Source of the DNA: Chaetomium olivaceum
Taxonomy: Eukaryota > Ascomycota > Sordariomycetes > Sordariales > Chaetomiaceae
Direction of reading: 5' to 3'
Assembly: GCA_039881045.1 (NCBI GenBank)
Contig: JAYWVB010000074.1
Coordinates: 62,001 to 126,000, forward strand
Length of the DNA: 64,000 bases
Below, in pieces: positions 10,661-19,160 of this stretch. Every line of letters begins with the position of its first letter. Positions within the stretch are counted from its first letter, which is position 1. The notes beneath the pieces were generated by a model. The model did not search any database and had not been told where the DNA came from. It saw only the letters and a list, made by a program, of their open reading frames with translations. The position numbers and the translations under genes were made by a program.

Positions 10661-11398
10661 TCAGACACATCCTAATCCATGCTTTTTGATCCATGGATCC
10701 TTCATAAGCTCCTTCGCCGTCTTGCGATCCTCTGGGGCCCACTGTAACATCTTGCCCATGAGCTGCAAAAACAGCTGTTTGTCCGCACCCTCCAACGATG
10801 TCTCCAACTTCTCCAATGAGGCGGGTGGCAGCGGGTCAATCCCTGCTTTCCAGTCGCCTTTGACCGTATCGGCAAGTTACCTAGTGTCAATTATGCCATG
10901 TTTGCCGGGGTCGGTGCCTGGAAGGTTATTCACCTATTCTGAGAAGAACTTAGCCTTCAGGTCGCCTCGATTGATAAATTCGAGCTTAGGTAAACCCAAC
11001 AGGGCAATCATCTCAGCAAGGTGAGCCCTTCCGCGGTAGGCACCAAGCTCCGGATCGGTGCCGCTGAATAGATTACCGCCCTCAAATATGTCCCAGATCT
11101 AGTCCGGTGTTAACGGTGCAGATATGACAGAATGGAATGGACTTTACCATGCACCCGACGTTCCAAATATCGACTTTATGGCTCCATGGAATTCCAAGAA
11201 TAACTTCTGAACACTTGTACCACTTTGGCTGGGCATTGGTGTTATGGAGTTTGTCTGTGAAAACAGCCGACCCGAAGTCACACAATATTGGCGGTCCTAT
11301 GTTCTCAGGCTTGAATTCCATTTCCCGAGTGACATGGATCACCCGTCCGTTGAGTTCCTTCCGTGGACTAGGGTCGTCCAGCTCGGCTTGTTCGAATT
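10661..11398 (-). pseudogene. SRPK-like protein kinase, 3' part (disrupted)
   Basis: Read on the minus strand this encodes the C-lobe of an SR-protein-kinase-like Ser/Thr kinase: ILCDFGSAVF (DFG motif), AQPKWYKCSEVILGIPWSHK (activation/APE region), VDIWNVGCM. An intron of about 50 bp (GTAAAG...ACTAG, about 11093-11145) follows, then IWDIFEGGNLFSGTDPE, GRAHLAEMIALLGLP and MLQWAPEDRKTAKELMKDPW, with a stop at 10661-10663. Two in-frame stops (TAG after KAKFFSE, TAA after IIDTR) interrupt the helical part. The 5' continuation lies on the far side of the retrotransposon at 19089. With the element removed the two sides join in frame across the GAATT duplication. The kinase is therefore both interrupted by insertion and independently damaged. 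Confidence 0.8.
11394..11398. repeat. Target-site duplication, left copy (GAATT)
   Basis: Five bases GAATT abut the left LTR (TGTGACG...). The identical five bases follow the right LTR at 19089-19093. A 5-bp duplication is typical of Ty3/gypsy integrase. Keeping one copy restores the kinase reading frame. Confidence 0.95.
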
Positions 11399-11807
11399 TG
11401 TGACGAACCTCTCCTGGACCTCGTCCTGTTAGGGTTCAGTCTGATTGAAGGTGTCTTGCAAAGGTACTAGGTTCGGTGCAGCCAAAGGGTGCACAACAAA
11501 GACTTGTCTCAACAGTAGGCTCTCGAGCTTGTAGCGAACTGTAGTTGTGATTGCTAACTGGAGAACTCCCAGAGCTCTCCAGAATGAGTGACTATATACT
11601 ATCTACTTGCGTTGCTCGTGGTGCTCACGAGTCTTGGCTCTGAGCACACTGAGCAGAGTGTGCTCATGGTGTCACGAGTCTTGGCTCTGAGCACGCTGAG
11701 CACCGCGGTTCCCTGCCTTCCATTGGTTATGCGTCTTCCCCGATGATTGGTTCGGGGTATTGCCATCATACCCCGCCGGCCGGCTGCATGCGACCATAAT
11801 CGTGACA
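11399..11807 (-). repeat. 3' LTR of the retrotransposon (409 bp)
   Basis: It begins TGTGACG and ends CGTGACA, an inverted terminal pair. It appears identical to 18680-19088. Inside are two 31-bp direct repeats 47 bp apart (11625 and 11672, one mismatch), a perfect 10-bp inverted repeat (11641-11666) and a TATATA at 11594-11599. Confidence 0.95.
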
Positions 11808-11812
11808 CGATG

Positions 11813-11821
11813 CCCCTCCCC
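11813..11821 (-). promoter_or_regulatory. Polypurine tract (plus-strand DNA primer site)
   Basis: On the sense strand the sequence is GGGGAGGGG, five bases before the 3' LTR. This is the expected place for the RNase H-resistant primer of second-strand synthesis. Confidence 0.6.
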
Positions 11822-11936
11822 TGGAGTCGGCGCCCCGACGACTCGTTTTCCCTTGCAACTTTCTTGAAGTAGAGCCAACAGCCCTAGATTCTTTTGGTAA
11901 GCGCGCCGCCCCTTTTCCCCTCATCATCTATCGATC

Positions 11937-12595
11937 ATGCCGCCTAACCGTGTACGCAAGAACCGTTCTCAAAAATCCAGCACCGATCGTCGTCGTACCC
12001 GAGCCGACATTCTCAGTGCTGTGGCCCTTAAAATGGTGCGTTGCACTCGTTGCAAAGAAAAGAAAATCCCTGATTGTCGTGTCCCCCCTGGGGACGACAC
12101 CTGCACATCCTGTTCTCGTGTCGGAAATGCGTCGTGCGATTCCTTCGGTTACGACGACTCCGCGGTTCGTAACTTAGTTGATCAGAAGCGTCGTCTGGAC
12201 GCCGAGGAGGCGGAGACCAGCGAGGCGATTCGTTCAGCGAATCAAGCGCTCGTGGCTGCGCTGGCGAAAGCAGAACGGCTGCGTGTTCAGCGTCTGGCGT
12301 TGGACAGCAAGGCTCTGGCGATGTTTGACCAGGAGGGGGAGGTGTTGGTGGAGCAGGAGCGTCGGGAGGCTGCCGCAGCGCAGCCCTCCTCGTCGAGCGC
12401 CGCTGCCACTTCCTCTCTTGACTTTTCCTGGGTGCAAGAGTGCGTCTTCCTGCTTCCTCTTATGCTTGCTTGCTAATGCCGTTTAGTTTTCCCTCGAACG
12501 ACCCTTTCCTCGCCGGGGTCGATTTGTCTGGGGGGGTTCCTTGGGTCGGTCTGGGTTCCTCCGATGGAAGTCCTCCAGCTCCTCGGGGCAGTTGA
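11937..12595 (+). CDS. Antisense ORF inside the retrotransposon: Zn(II)2Cys6-like, coiled-coil protein
   Basis: This ORF lies opposite to gag-pol, between the 3' LTR and the pol stop codon. Unspliced it is 179 residues (stop at 12476). A likely intron at 12440-12486 has a GTGCGT donor, a TGCTAATG branch and a TTTAG acceptor (47 bp). Splicing gives 203 residues ending at 12595, with the last 36 codons antisense to the 3' end of pol. The N-terminus is basic (MPPNRVRKNRSQKSS). Residues 36-66 carry Cys in the order CX2CX7CX8CX2CX6C, one residue off the fungal binuclear zinc cluster (CX2CX6CX5-16CX2CX6-8C). A heptad-like helix follows (about residues 80-145), then an Ala/Ser-rich linker. DNA binding is inferred from this motif only. 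A promoter in the adjacent LTR is plausible because its TATATA box is symmetrical. No standard retroelement function matches it. The alternative is a non-functional but long antisense frame. Confidence 0.65.
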
Positions 12596-14940
12596 AGTTT
12601 GTAGCGGGTTGCCATGAATTGTCTTCGGGGCCGAACCCCAGCCATTTGACCAAGTACTCGATCCGTCCCTTTGTGATGCGTGAATCCAGAATTTCTTCGA
12701 CATCCCACAGTTCCTCTTCATCTTCTGCTTCGGCACCCTTGTCGAGTCTCGCGTTCTTGGGCGCTGGTTCCAGAAGTGAGATGTGGAAAACGTTGGTCCG
12801 TAGTCGCATTGTTGAGGGTAACGCGAGTGCGTAATTGTTCTCCGAAATCTTTTTGTCGATCTTGAACGGTCCGATTTTGCGAAAGTCGAGCTTCCTGCTT
12901 GGTCGTTTCGTGCGAAGATTCCGAGAAATGAGGTAAACTTTGCCCCCCTCTTCTAGGCGAGGTCCCTCGAGCCTGTTCCTGTCGTAGAACTTCTTCATCC
13001 GTGTTCGTACGAACTCGAGTTCTTCCTTGAGCATCGCATGCAGCGAGCTCATTTTGTTGGCTTTGACTGCCGCTCTGGGCACCGAGACCTCGGGCCCTTG
13101 TCGCAAGTCTGCCTCGTAGCCGTAATTCGCGAAGAACGGCGTGACCTTCGTGGTCTCCGTGACGGTGGTGTTGTAGGCGAGTTGTGCCGTTGGCAGCAGC
13201 TCGACCCAATTGTCCTGCTGAAAATTGACATACAACCGCAGGTATTGTTCGACAACCTGGTTGAGTCGTTCCGTCTGTCCGTCCGTTTGTGGGTGGTAAG
13301 CGGTCGAAAGCTTACTCTTCGTACCCAGCTTCGTCATCAGAGCTTGCCAAAACTTTGATGCGAACTTCGTGTCTCTGTCCGTGATCCATTCCTCCGGCCA
13401 TCCGTGGACCGAGGTGATGTTGCGATAGATCACGTCTGCGAGTTGTTCCGCTGACCATGACTCCTTGTACGGGAGGAAGTAGCTCCACTTGGTGAGTCTG
13501 TCCACCATTGTGAGGATGCTGTCGTATTCCACTCCCGTTACTGAATCCTTGGAGGCTGGTAGTTTGGTGATGAAGTCCATTGTCACCGAACTCCATGGTC
13601 GTTCTGCGACTGGCAATGGCTGCAACAGCCCGTATGGTTTGTGTCGTGGTGGTTTGCTTCGTCCGCAGAGGTCGCATTCCGCCAGGACTGCTTCTGTCGC
13701 CTGTTTGATTTCTGGGAAGTCGTAGTTTTGCTTGATTTTCGCAATTGTTTTGCTGATTCCCATGTGTCCTCCGAGCTTCGACTCGTGAATCTTCCGAATG
13801 AGCTCCTTTTGGTCGCTGAGCCTGACGTAGGCCTTGTCGTGGTACCAGAGTCTCGTTCCTTCAAGTCGCAATCCCGCGATCTTGGATTCTGGCTCTTCTT
13901 GCCATGCATCGCGCTCGTTGTCCGCGATGGTTCCTTGGAAGTCCCGTTCCAAACGTTGTTCCCTGAAGGCCGCACAGCATTCTACAAACTGTTGCAGAGG
14001 CCTGGCTTCGGGATCTTCCGACTGTTGCCGAAGTGCTGCGATCTCGTAGTCTTCAGTCGGTTGGGAAGCATGCCGTAGCGATCCGTCTGTCTGTTGATGT
14101 AGCAATGGTGGTGAGGCTTCAGATGTGTTGTCGTGGTGATCCGCTCGTCTACTCAAGGCGTCCGCTCGTGCGTTCTCTGAGCCTTTCTTGTAGTGGATCG
14201 TGAAGTTGAATTCGGACAGAAATTCTGCCCATCGAGTTTGTCGTCCGTTCAGCACCTTCGTGGTGGTGAAGTATCGTAAGTTCTTGTGGTCCGTGTACAC
14301 CTGAACTTCGTGTGTTGTGCCGCTGAGGTATGGTCTCCATTCTTGAAATGCTTCGATAATTGCGAGAAGCTCCTTATCGTGGATCGGGTAGTTGAGTCTT
14401 GGTCCTTCGAGCTTTTTGGAAAAGAACGCAACTGGATGAAGCTTGCCGTCCTTGTCTCTCTGGCCAAGTTGCCCTCCGATTGCGAAGTCCGAAGCGTCAG
14501 CTTCGACTTCGAAAGGTGTGTTCGGGTCAGGCAGCATGAGCACAGGATCGGCGATGATTGCTTCGCGGATCCGTTGGAAAGCCTGCTCGTGCTCCTGCTT
14601 CCATTGGAATGTGGCATCCTTCTTCGTAAGTTCGTGTAGAGGTCTCGCGATGTCGCCAAAGTTCTTGATGAACATTCTGACAAAATTGGCGAATCCGATG
14701 AATCCTCTGACCTCTGTGGCGTTCGTTGGTGTCGGCCACGTCCTGACAGCTTCCAGTTTCTCGGGTTCGATCTTGACCCATCCCGGGGAGATCTCGTAGC
14801 CCAAGAACACTGTCTTCTTGACGTGAAACTCGCTTTTGTCCTTGTTGACTGACAACTTGTGTTCGTGCAGTGCGTCCAGCACCTGCTGCACGTGTCTCTT
14901 GTGTTCTTCGAGTGTCTTGGAGTAGATGAGATGTCATCCA
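12483..14940 (-). CDS. pol: Retrotransposon pol, C-terminal part: RT end, RNase H, integrase, chromodomain
   Basis: About 800 residues are open without interruption. From the N-terminus: the RT thumb and connection (VFLGYEISPGWVKIEPEK, RGFIGFANFVRMFI); RNase H (FEVEADASDFAIGGQL, HDKELLAI, VYTDHKNLRYF); a zinc-binding HHCC region (KIHESKLGGHMG, CDLC); the integrase core with D in TMDFITKLP, D in ITDRDTKF and E in TDGQTERLNQ; a GPY/F-type segment (RKLDFRKIGPFKI); and a chromodomain (ELWDVEEILDSR, YLVKWLGFGPEDNSWQPA) at the very end. Chromodomains of this group direct integration to particular chromatin. The stop is at 12483-12485. The upstream RT half is in another frame, broken near 14930 just after the YLDD catalytic motif. 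Confidence 0.93.
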
Positions 14941-16490
14941 AGTAGCAGACCGCAAACTTGTCGAGGCAATGCCGAATTGCATGGTCGATGGCGGCTTGAA
15001 TGTCGCTGGTGCGTTGGTCAACCCAAACGGCATGACGAGGTACTCGTAGTGCCCGTAGGGTGTCCGAAAAGCCGTCTTCCATTCGTCTCCTTCCTTGATG
15101 CGGATGTGGGCGTACGCTGTTGGAAGGTCGAGTCGCGTGAAGTATTGTGCCCCTGACAGCTGGTCTCGAAGCCTCGAGATCAGTGGCAGTGGGTAGCGGT
15201 TCTTCACCGTCTCGTTGTTCAACTGTCGGTAGTCCACGCACATCCTGAGCTTCCCATCTTTCTTTGGAACGAAAAGGACTGGGTAGCCCGCCGGCGATGT
15301 CGATGGTCTGATGTGCCCTATCTCGAGGTTCTTTTCGAGATAGCTCCTCAACTCTGCATCTTGCTTCTCGTTGGTGTGGTACACCTTGAAGAATTTCAAC
15401 TGGGCTCCTTCCTTGAGTTTGATCTCGTGATCCCAAGGTCCGTGGTCTGGTAGCCCTGCGAGATGTTTTGCTGTGAACGCCGGGTGCCCCTTGTAGTCGT
15501 CTGGGATCTGTCCCGTCTTCGCGTTCTTCGCCGTACCTTCGTAGTACGCGAACTTGTGTCCTGACTCGATGAATGATGCTTCGAGTTCCTTGACTTCTTT
15601 TGATGCCAGCTCGATGTTTGCTGCCTCGAGCTGAGTGACCCATTGTTCGTGTTTGAGCATTCCGTGCTCGTCGACTGAGACGACGGCGATGGTTCGTTCC
15701 TCCCGTGTCTGCTTCTTTCGTCGTGTGCCGCTTCTTCCGGATTTCAGAGTACGTCCTTCTGTACTGGCTGCTTCCTGCGGTGGGCCCGTAGAGGGGGTTT
15801 GTTCTGACCCGCTGCTCGTTCGTGGCTCCTGTTCTGCGCGTTCTCCCATCGAGTTGGTTGGATGCTCCCGCCGTTCCCGCGGTTGCAGATGGCCATCTCC
15901 CTTCCAACTGATGTCCGGGTCATAGTCCCTGTGCCATGGGCGTCCGAGAATCATGTCTTTCTCCGGCCCCATGTCCACAATATCGAATACCACTTGGGTG
16001 GTCTTTCCTGCCACCTCAATGTCGAGTGGTTCTGTTTCTCGTCGTACCCATTGTGTGTCGAATGGTCCTTTGACGACGTGTGGTTGTTCTTGATCCTCCA
16101 TGGGATTCTGAGTTGATTCACAAATGTGGGCGAGATGAGATCCATCTGCGCTCCTCCATCCACTAACGCGAGGGCCTCGAATTTCCCCCATCGCGCTGTG
16201 ATCCAGAGCCTGTTGTCTGGCTTGGTGCTTCTTACAGCAGCTACTTCGTGTTCGCCTGCTGGGAGGTCGTTATAAGGCTTCTGTTTGCGCCAGTTCTTCC
16301 TGTACTGCGCGGCCTGTCTCCGTTGTGGAGTTAGAGACTTCCGGGCCCCTCGGAGGGCCCTGAGCCGTTTCCCAAGCTCTCGTGGTGTTTCAAGGCGTCC
16401 CTGTCCGCACCTTGGCTTGCGGCGTCGATCGTTCGGTGTTCCTGGAGCCATTGGCTCATCCAGGGTTCGATTCGTCTCCTGGTGTGGGTC
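14893..16490 (-). pseudogene. pol: Retrotransposon protease and reverse transcriptase (frame-broken)
   Basis: The protease begins near WITARWGKFEALALVDGGAQ. The catalytic aspartate is followed by Gly-Gly rather than the usual Ser/Thr-Gly. It ends near DMILGRPWHRDYDPDIS. Reverse transcriptase follows: VLFVPKKDGKLRMCVDYRQLN, RLDLPTAYAHIRIKEGDEWK, YLVMPFGLTNAPATF, then the catalytic box in FAVCYLDDI. Frame breaks lie near 16475, 16105 (in the protease), 15000 (after NAPATF) and 14930 (after YLDDI). The last three fit loss of one G or C from a GG or CC pair. All active-site motifs are present across the frames, so the underlying enzyme was recently functional. Confidence 0.85.
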
Positions 16491-17412
16491 TTCGCTGATA
16501 GACCTTCTTCCGTTGTTCTGCGTGTTCCCGCAACTTGTCATCTGCGTGGATGACACAGTCTGCCTCAATGCAGTTTTGCATTCCTCCGATCATTCTGCAC
16601 GCTTGTGGCCAGGCGTTCTTGGGTTTGGCCCTAAGTCGCTTGTCGTTTGCCATTCCTATGTCCCATGACAGGGCTGGTGGTGCGCATCCGTGATCGTATA
16701 CCCATGTCGTGGGTAGTGGTTGGCCGGCTTGATTCTGGTTCCTGATGGGCCAGTGGTCGTAGTGGAGTTTGCTCTGAAAGTGGTAGCGACACTCATGTGC
16801 TACGCACTGGAACCAGGGGAGGTAGATGTGATCCCATCTCCTTGGGTTCAGTCGGTGGTGGTCCCCTTCCATCAGTCGAAACGCGTCCGACACTCCTCGG
16901 AGTCCTTGAGTCTCGAGGTCTTCCGTGCTTCTTCCTGGGGCGAGGTACTGGTTCCGCGCCCAGTACTCGTCCCAGTCTTGAGTCATCTGCCCCTTGCTGC
17001 GTCGTTCTTCCTGAGCAAGAGGTAGATTTTCTCCGGGTGCTGGACCCCGTTCTCACAATCTTCTGCCGGTTCCGTGGGTCCGTCCCAGGGGGTATAGTCG
17101 AACGTCGTCCCGATCTGCTCTTCGTGTAGGATCCTGGCTTCCTCTGTGATCCTGTCGAGGTGTGGCCGATCGCCCCGTGGGTGTTGGTGAGTTTTGTACC
17201 CCTTCCTGGATTGAGTCGAGTTCAGCGCGGAGTCGTCCATACTGCTCGTTTCTTTCCTCAAGTGTCTTTTCGAGTTCCGCTTTCTCGTCTTCGAGCCGAT
17301 AGACCCGCTCTCTGAGTTCCAGGACCCGCTTCTGCAGGAAAGCTAGGTTGGGTCCCGTGTTTTCCTCGGCGTTCTGCCGGGCTCGCCAGTGTCCGTCGTC
17401 TTGCTGGACCAA
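16456..17412 (-). pseudogene. Retrotransposon extra region: coiled coil plus paired CX4CX2H motifs
   Basis: Between the gag zinc knuckle and the protease the polyprotein reads first as a coiled coil (FLQKRVLELRERVYRLEDEK, about 17230-17350) and then as a Trp/His/Cys-rich segment (16456-16986). The second part has CVAHECRYH and CIEADCVIH, each CX4CX2H and followed by a further His 5-7 residues on, flanked by WDHIYLPWFQ and KNAWPQACRM. This suggests metal binding. I do not recognise it as a standard chromovirus domain. Frame breaks near 17210 and 17000 separate the parts. The function is unknown; a role in the virus-like particle or nucleic-acid binding is inference. Confidence 0.55.
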
Positions 17413-18625
17413 CCGAGCCCCCAGTCTCCTGCCATTGCTAGGGCGAAACGTGGAGGTGCAACCTCTCCTTCATCGTCGGTCTCGATAAGGGTGTTGCTGG
17501 GTCCTTCCTGATCTGGGTCCGTCAGGGCTGATTCTTGGTCGTTGGCCCTGTCAATGTCGTATTCGAGATCGTCCTGCGTGTAGCTGGCTGCGGCGACCTC
17601 CTGAATCCGGACTCTCTTCCCGACCGTGGCCTGGTCGATGGTGGCGGCCTCCTTTCCTGGAACCGGTCGCCACTCCTTCTTGCTGCGACAGTCACGTTTG
17701 AAGTGACCCTTCTTGCCGCAGTTGTAACAGGTGATGCCTGTCTTGTCCTTGGCACCGTCCCTTCTTCCCGCCCACTGCGCCTGGGCGCGTCGATGTCCAT
17801 GGGTCCTGCGTGGGTGCCGTAGGAAGTGCTCTTCTGTTGTCGTTTCTTCCCTGTGTTGGCCGTGCTCCCACTTCCTTGGGTTCCTGGCACGAATCGTCCC
17901 TGTCCCTTCCGCTGCTGCTTCCTTGCGTACTGGCGGTCATCGATCCTGATGGCTTTGGCGATGTACTCGTCAAGGGTGGCAGGGCGGTCCTCCTTGTACA
18001 GCTCGTCCTTGACGTCATCCTTGAGCCCGTCGTAGAACAGTTGCATCAGGCCTTCTTCATTGATTCCGGCCCTGATGGAGTCTTGTCTGAACAGTGTGGC
18101 GTAAGCCGACGTGGACTTGGTCTGCCGTAGTCTCGCGAGTCGGTCCTGGGCGTGGACTCTTTCGTCCTGGTCCCCGAACACCTTCCGAAGTTCCTTTTCG
18201 AATTGGTCGTAGTCCTCGAACACCATCTTGGTGAAAGCTTGCTGCTTGACGCTGGCGTGGTCGACATAGTCCTTGAGCGTGGGCTCGAACCAGCGTGCCG
18301 CCTGGCCCGTGAGTCTCGACGCGACGTATCGAGTCTTGGTCTCCTCATCGGGGAACCTGGCGTCGTAGTGTTCCATGTAGGACGACATCTCGGTGAGGAA
18401 GCGCGAGAGGTCTTCCTTCTTCCGTCGAACTTCTCGGGCGCTTCGATCTTGAGCTTGTTCTTCCCCACATCGTCGACCTTGGTGTGGACTTCGTTGATGA
18501 GGTCCTGGTGTTCCGCTGCTTCTCTCGAGCGCGGTTATCTTGTCCTGCAGGGACTTGATGATGACGTTGAGGTCGGTGGGTGAAGCTGGAGTTGCCATAT
18601 CGATATCGGAGCCAGTGGTGCTCAT
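17413..18625 (-). pseudogene. gag: Retrotransposon gag (capsid and CCHC nucleocapsid), frame-broken
   Basis: It starts at the ATG at 18625 (MSTTGSDIDMATPASP), 55 bases inside the 5' LTR boundary. The capsid-like region contains EMSSYMEHYDARFPDEETK, ASRLTGQAARWFEP and RLRQTKSTSAYATLFRQ, typical of Ty3/gypsy gag. After a basic linker and MDID, another frame gives the zinc knuckle CYNCGKKGHFKRDC (CX2CX4HX4C). Breaks lie near 18515, 18425, 17770 and 17420. With all breaks in the element considered, gag and pol would form one continuous frame of about 2,050 codons. That suggests a single Gag-Pol ORF rather than two overlapping ones. Confidence 0.85.
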
Positions 18626-18668
18626 GGACGTATTGCCTTCAATCCTGAACTGTAACAGAGTTAAAGGG

Positions 18669-18677
18669 AGTTAGCAA
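18669..18677 (-). promoter_or_regulatory. Putative self-priming primer-binding site
   Basis: Two bases after the 5' LTR the sense strand reads TTGCTAACT. It does not begin with TGG, so an ordinary tRNA 3'-end site is unlikely. It is exactly complementary to AGTTAGCAA on the sense strand of the LTR at 18832-18840. That LTR segment lies about 34 bases downstream of the TATATA box, where the transcript should start. This matches the self-priming arrangement known for Tf1-like elements. Confidence 0.6.
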
Positions 18678-18679
18678 CG

Positions 18680-19088
18680 TGTGACGAACCTCTCCTGGAC
18701 CTCGTCCTGTTAGGGTTCAGTCTGATTGAAGGTGTCTTGCAAAGGTACTAGGTTCGGTGCAGCCAAAGGGTGCACAACAAAGACTTGTCTCAACAGTAGG
18801 CTCTCGAGCTTGTAGCGAACTGTAGTTGTGATTGCTAACTGGAGAACTCCCAGAGCTCTCCAGAATGAGTGACTATATACTATCTACTTGCGTTGCTCGT
18901 GGTGCTCACGAGTCTTGGCTCTGAGCACACTGAGCAGAGTGTGCTCATGGTGTCACGAGTCTTGGCTCTGAGCACGCTGAGCACCGCGGTTCCCTGCCTT
19001 CCATTGGTTATGCGTCTTCCCCGATGATTGGTTCGGGGTATTGCCATCATACCCCGCCGGCCGGCTGCATGCGACCATAATCGTGACA
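18680..19088 (-). repeat. 5' LTR of the retrotransposon (409 bp)
   Basis: By eye it is the same as 11399-11807. It runs TGTCACG...CGTCACA in the sense direction. It should contain the promoter: TATATA at 18874-18879 and a predicted transcript start near 18840. Confidence 0.95.
18874..18879 (-). promoter_or_regulatory. TATA box in the 5' LTR
   Basis: TATATA lies in the context GTATATAGT, about 34 bases upstream (sense direction) of the AGTTAGCAA segment that can pair with the primer site. The sequence is symmetrical and could also serve the antisense ORF from the other LTR. Confidence 0.5.
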
Positions 19089-19093
19089 GAATT
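19089..19093. repeat. Target-site duplication, right copy (GAATT)
   Basis: It is identical to 11394-11398 and directly abuts the LTR end CGTGACA. Confidence 0.95.
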
Positions 19094-19160
19094 CGATCAA
19101 AGGTGACTCGTCGTTGAGTCCAAACATGATGTTGTCTTCCTTGATGTCTGGAGGGTATCT
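19089..19160 (-). pseudogene. SRPK-like protein kinase, 5' side of the insertion
   Basis: The minus strand reads DIKEDNIMFGLNDESPLIEF, the catalytic-loop region of SRPK-type kinases (usual form HTDIKxDNI). It continues in frame into EQAELDDPSPRKEL on the other side of the element. The residues before DIK read YPP instead of the expected His-Thr, so the site is altered or an intron boundary lies there. I could not find a convincing N-lobe upstream, which suggests the gene was already degraded. Confidence 0.65.

Larger units (their letters stand above)
11399..19088 (-). mobile_element. Ty3/gypsy chromovirus LTR retrotransposon, complete with both LTRs
   Basis: The element is 7,690 bp, has its coding sense on the minus strand and is inserted in a kinase gene. 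Its order in the sense direction is: 5' LTR (18680-19088), putative self-priming site, gag with CCHC knuckle, coiled coil and Cys/His-rich region, aspartic protease, reverse transcriptase, RNase H, integrase (HHCC and DDE), chromodomain, an antisense ORF, polypurine tract, 3' LTR (11399-11807). Protease-RT-RH-IN order plus a C-terminal chromodomain defines the chromovirus branch. I see no difference between the two LTRs, so insertion was recent. About ten frame breaks lie in gag to RT, whereas the last 2.4 kb of pol is open. Either it is a defective copy mobilised in trans, or the 5' part was assembled with indel errors. Confidence 0.96.

Noticed and set aside
13641..14078. Several 100-145-residue plus-strand frames within the retrotransposon pol
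   Set aside because: Antisense shadows of integrase/RNase H with no cysteine pattern or start context, unlike the 11937 ORF.
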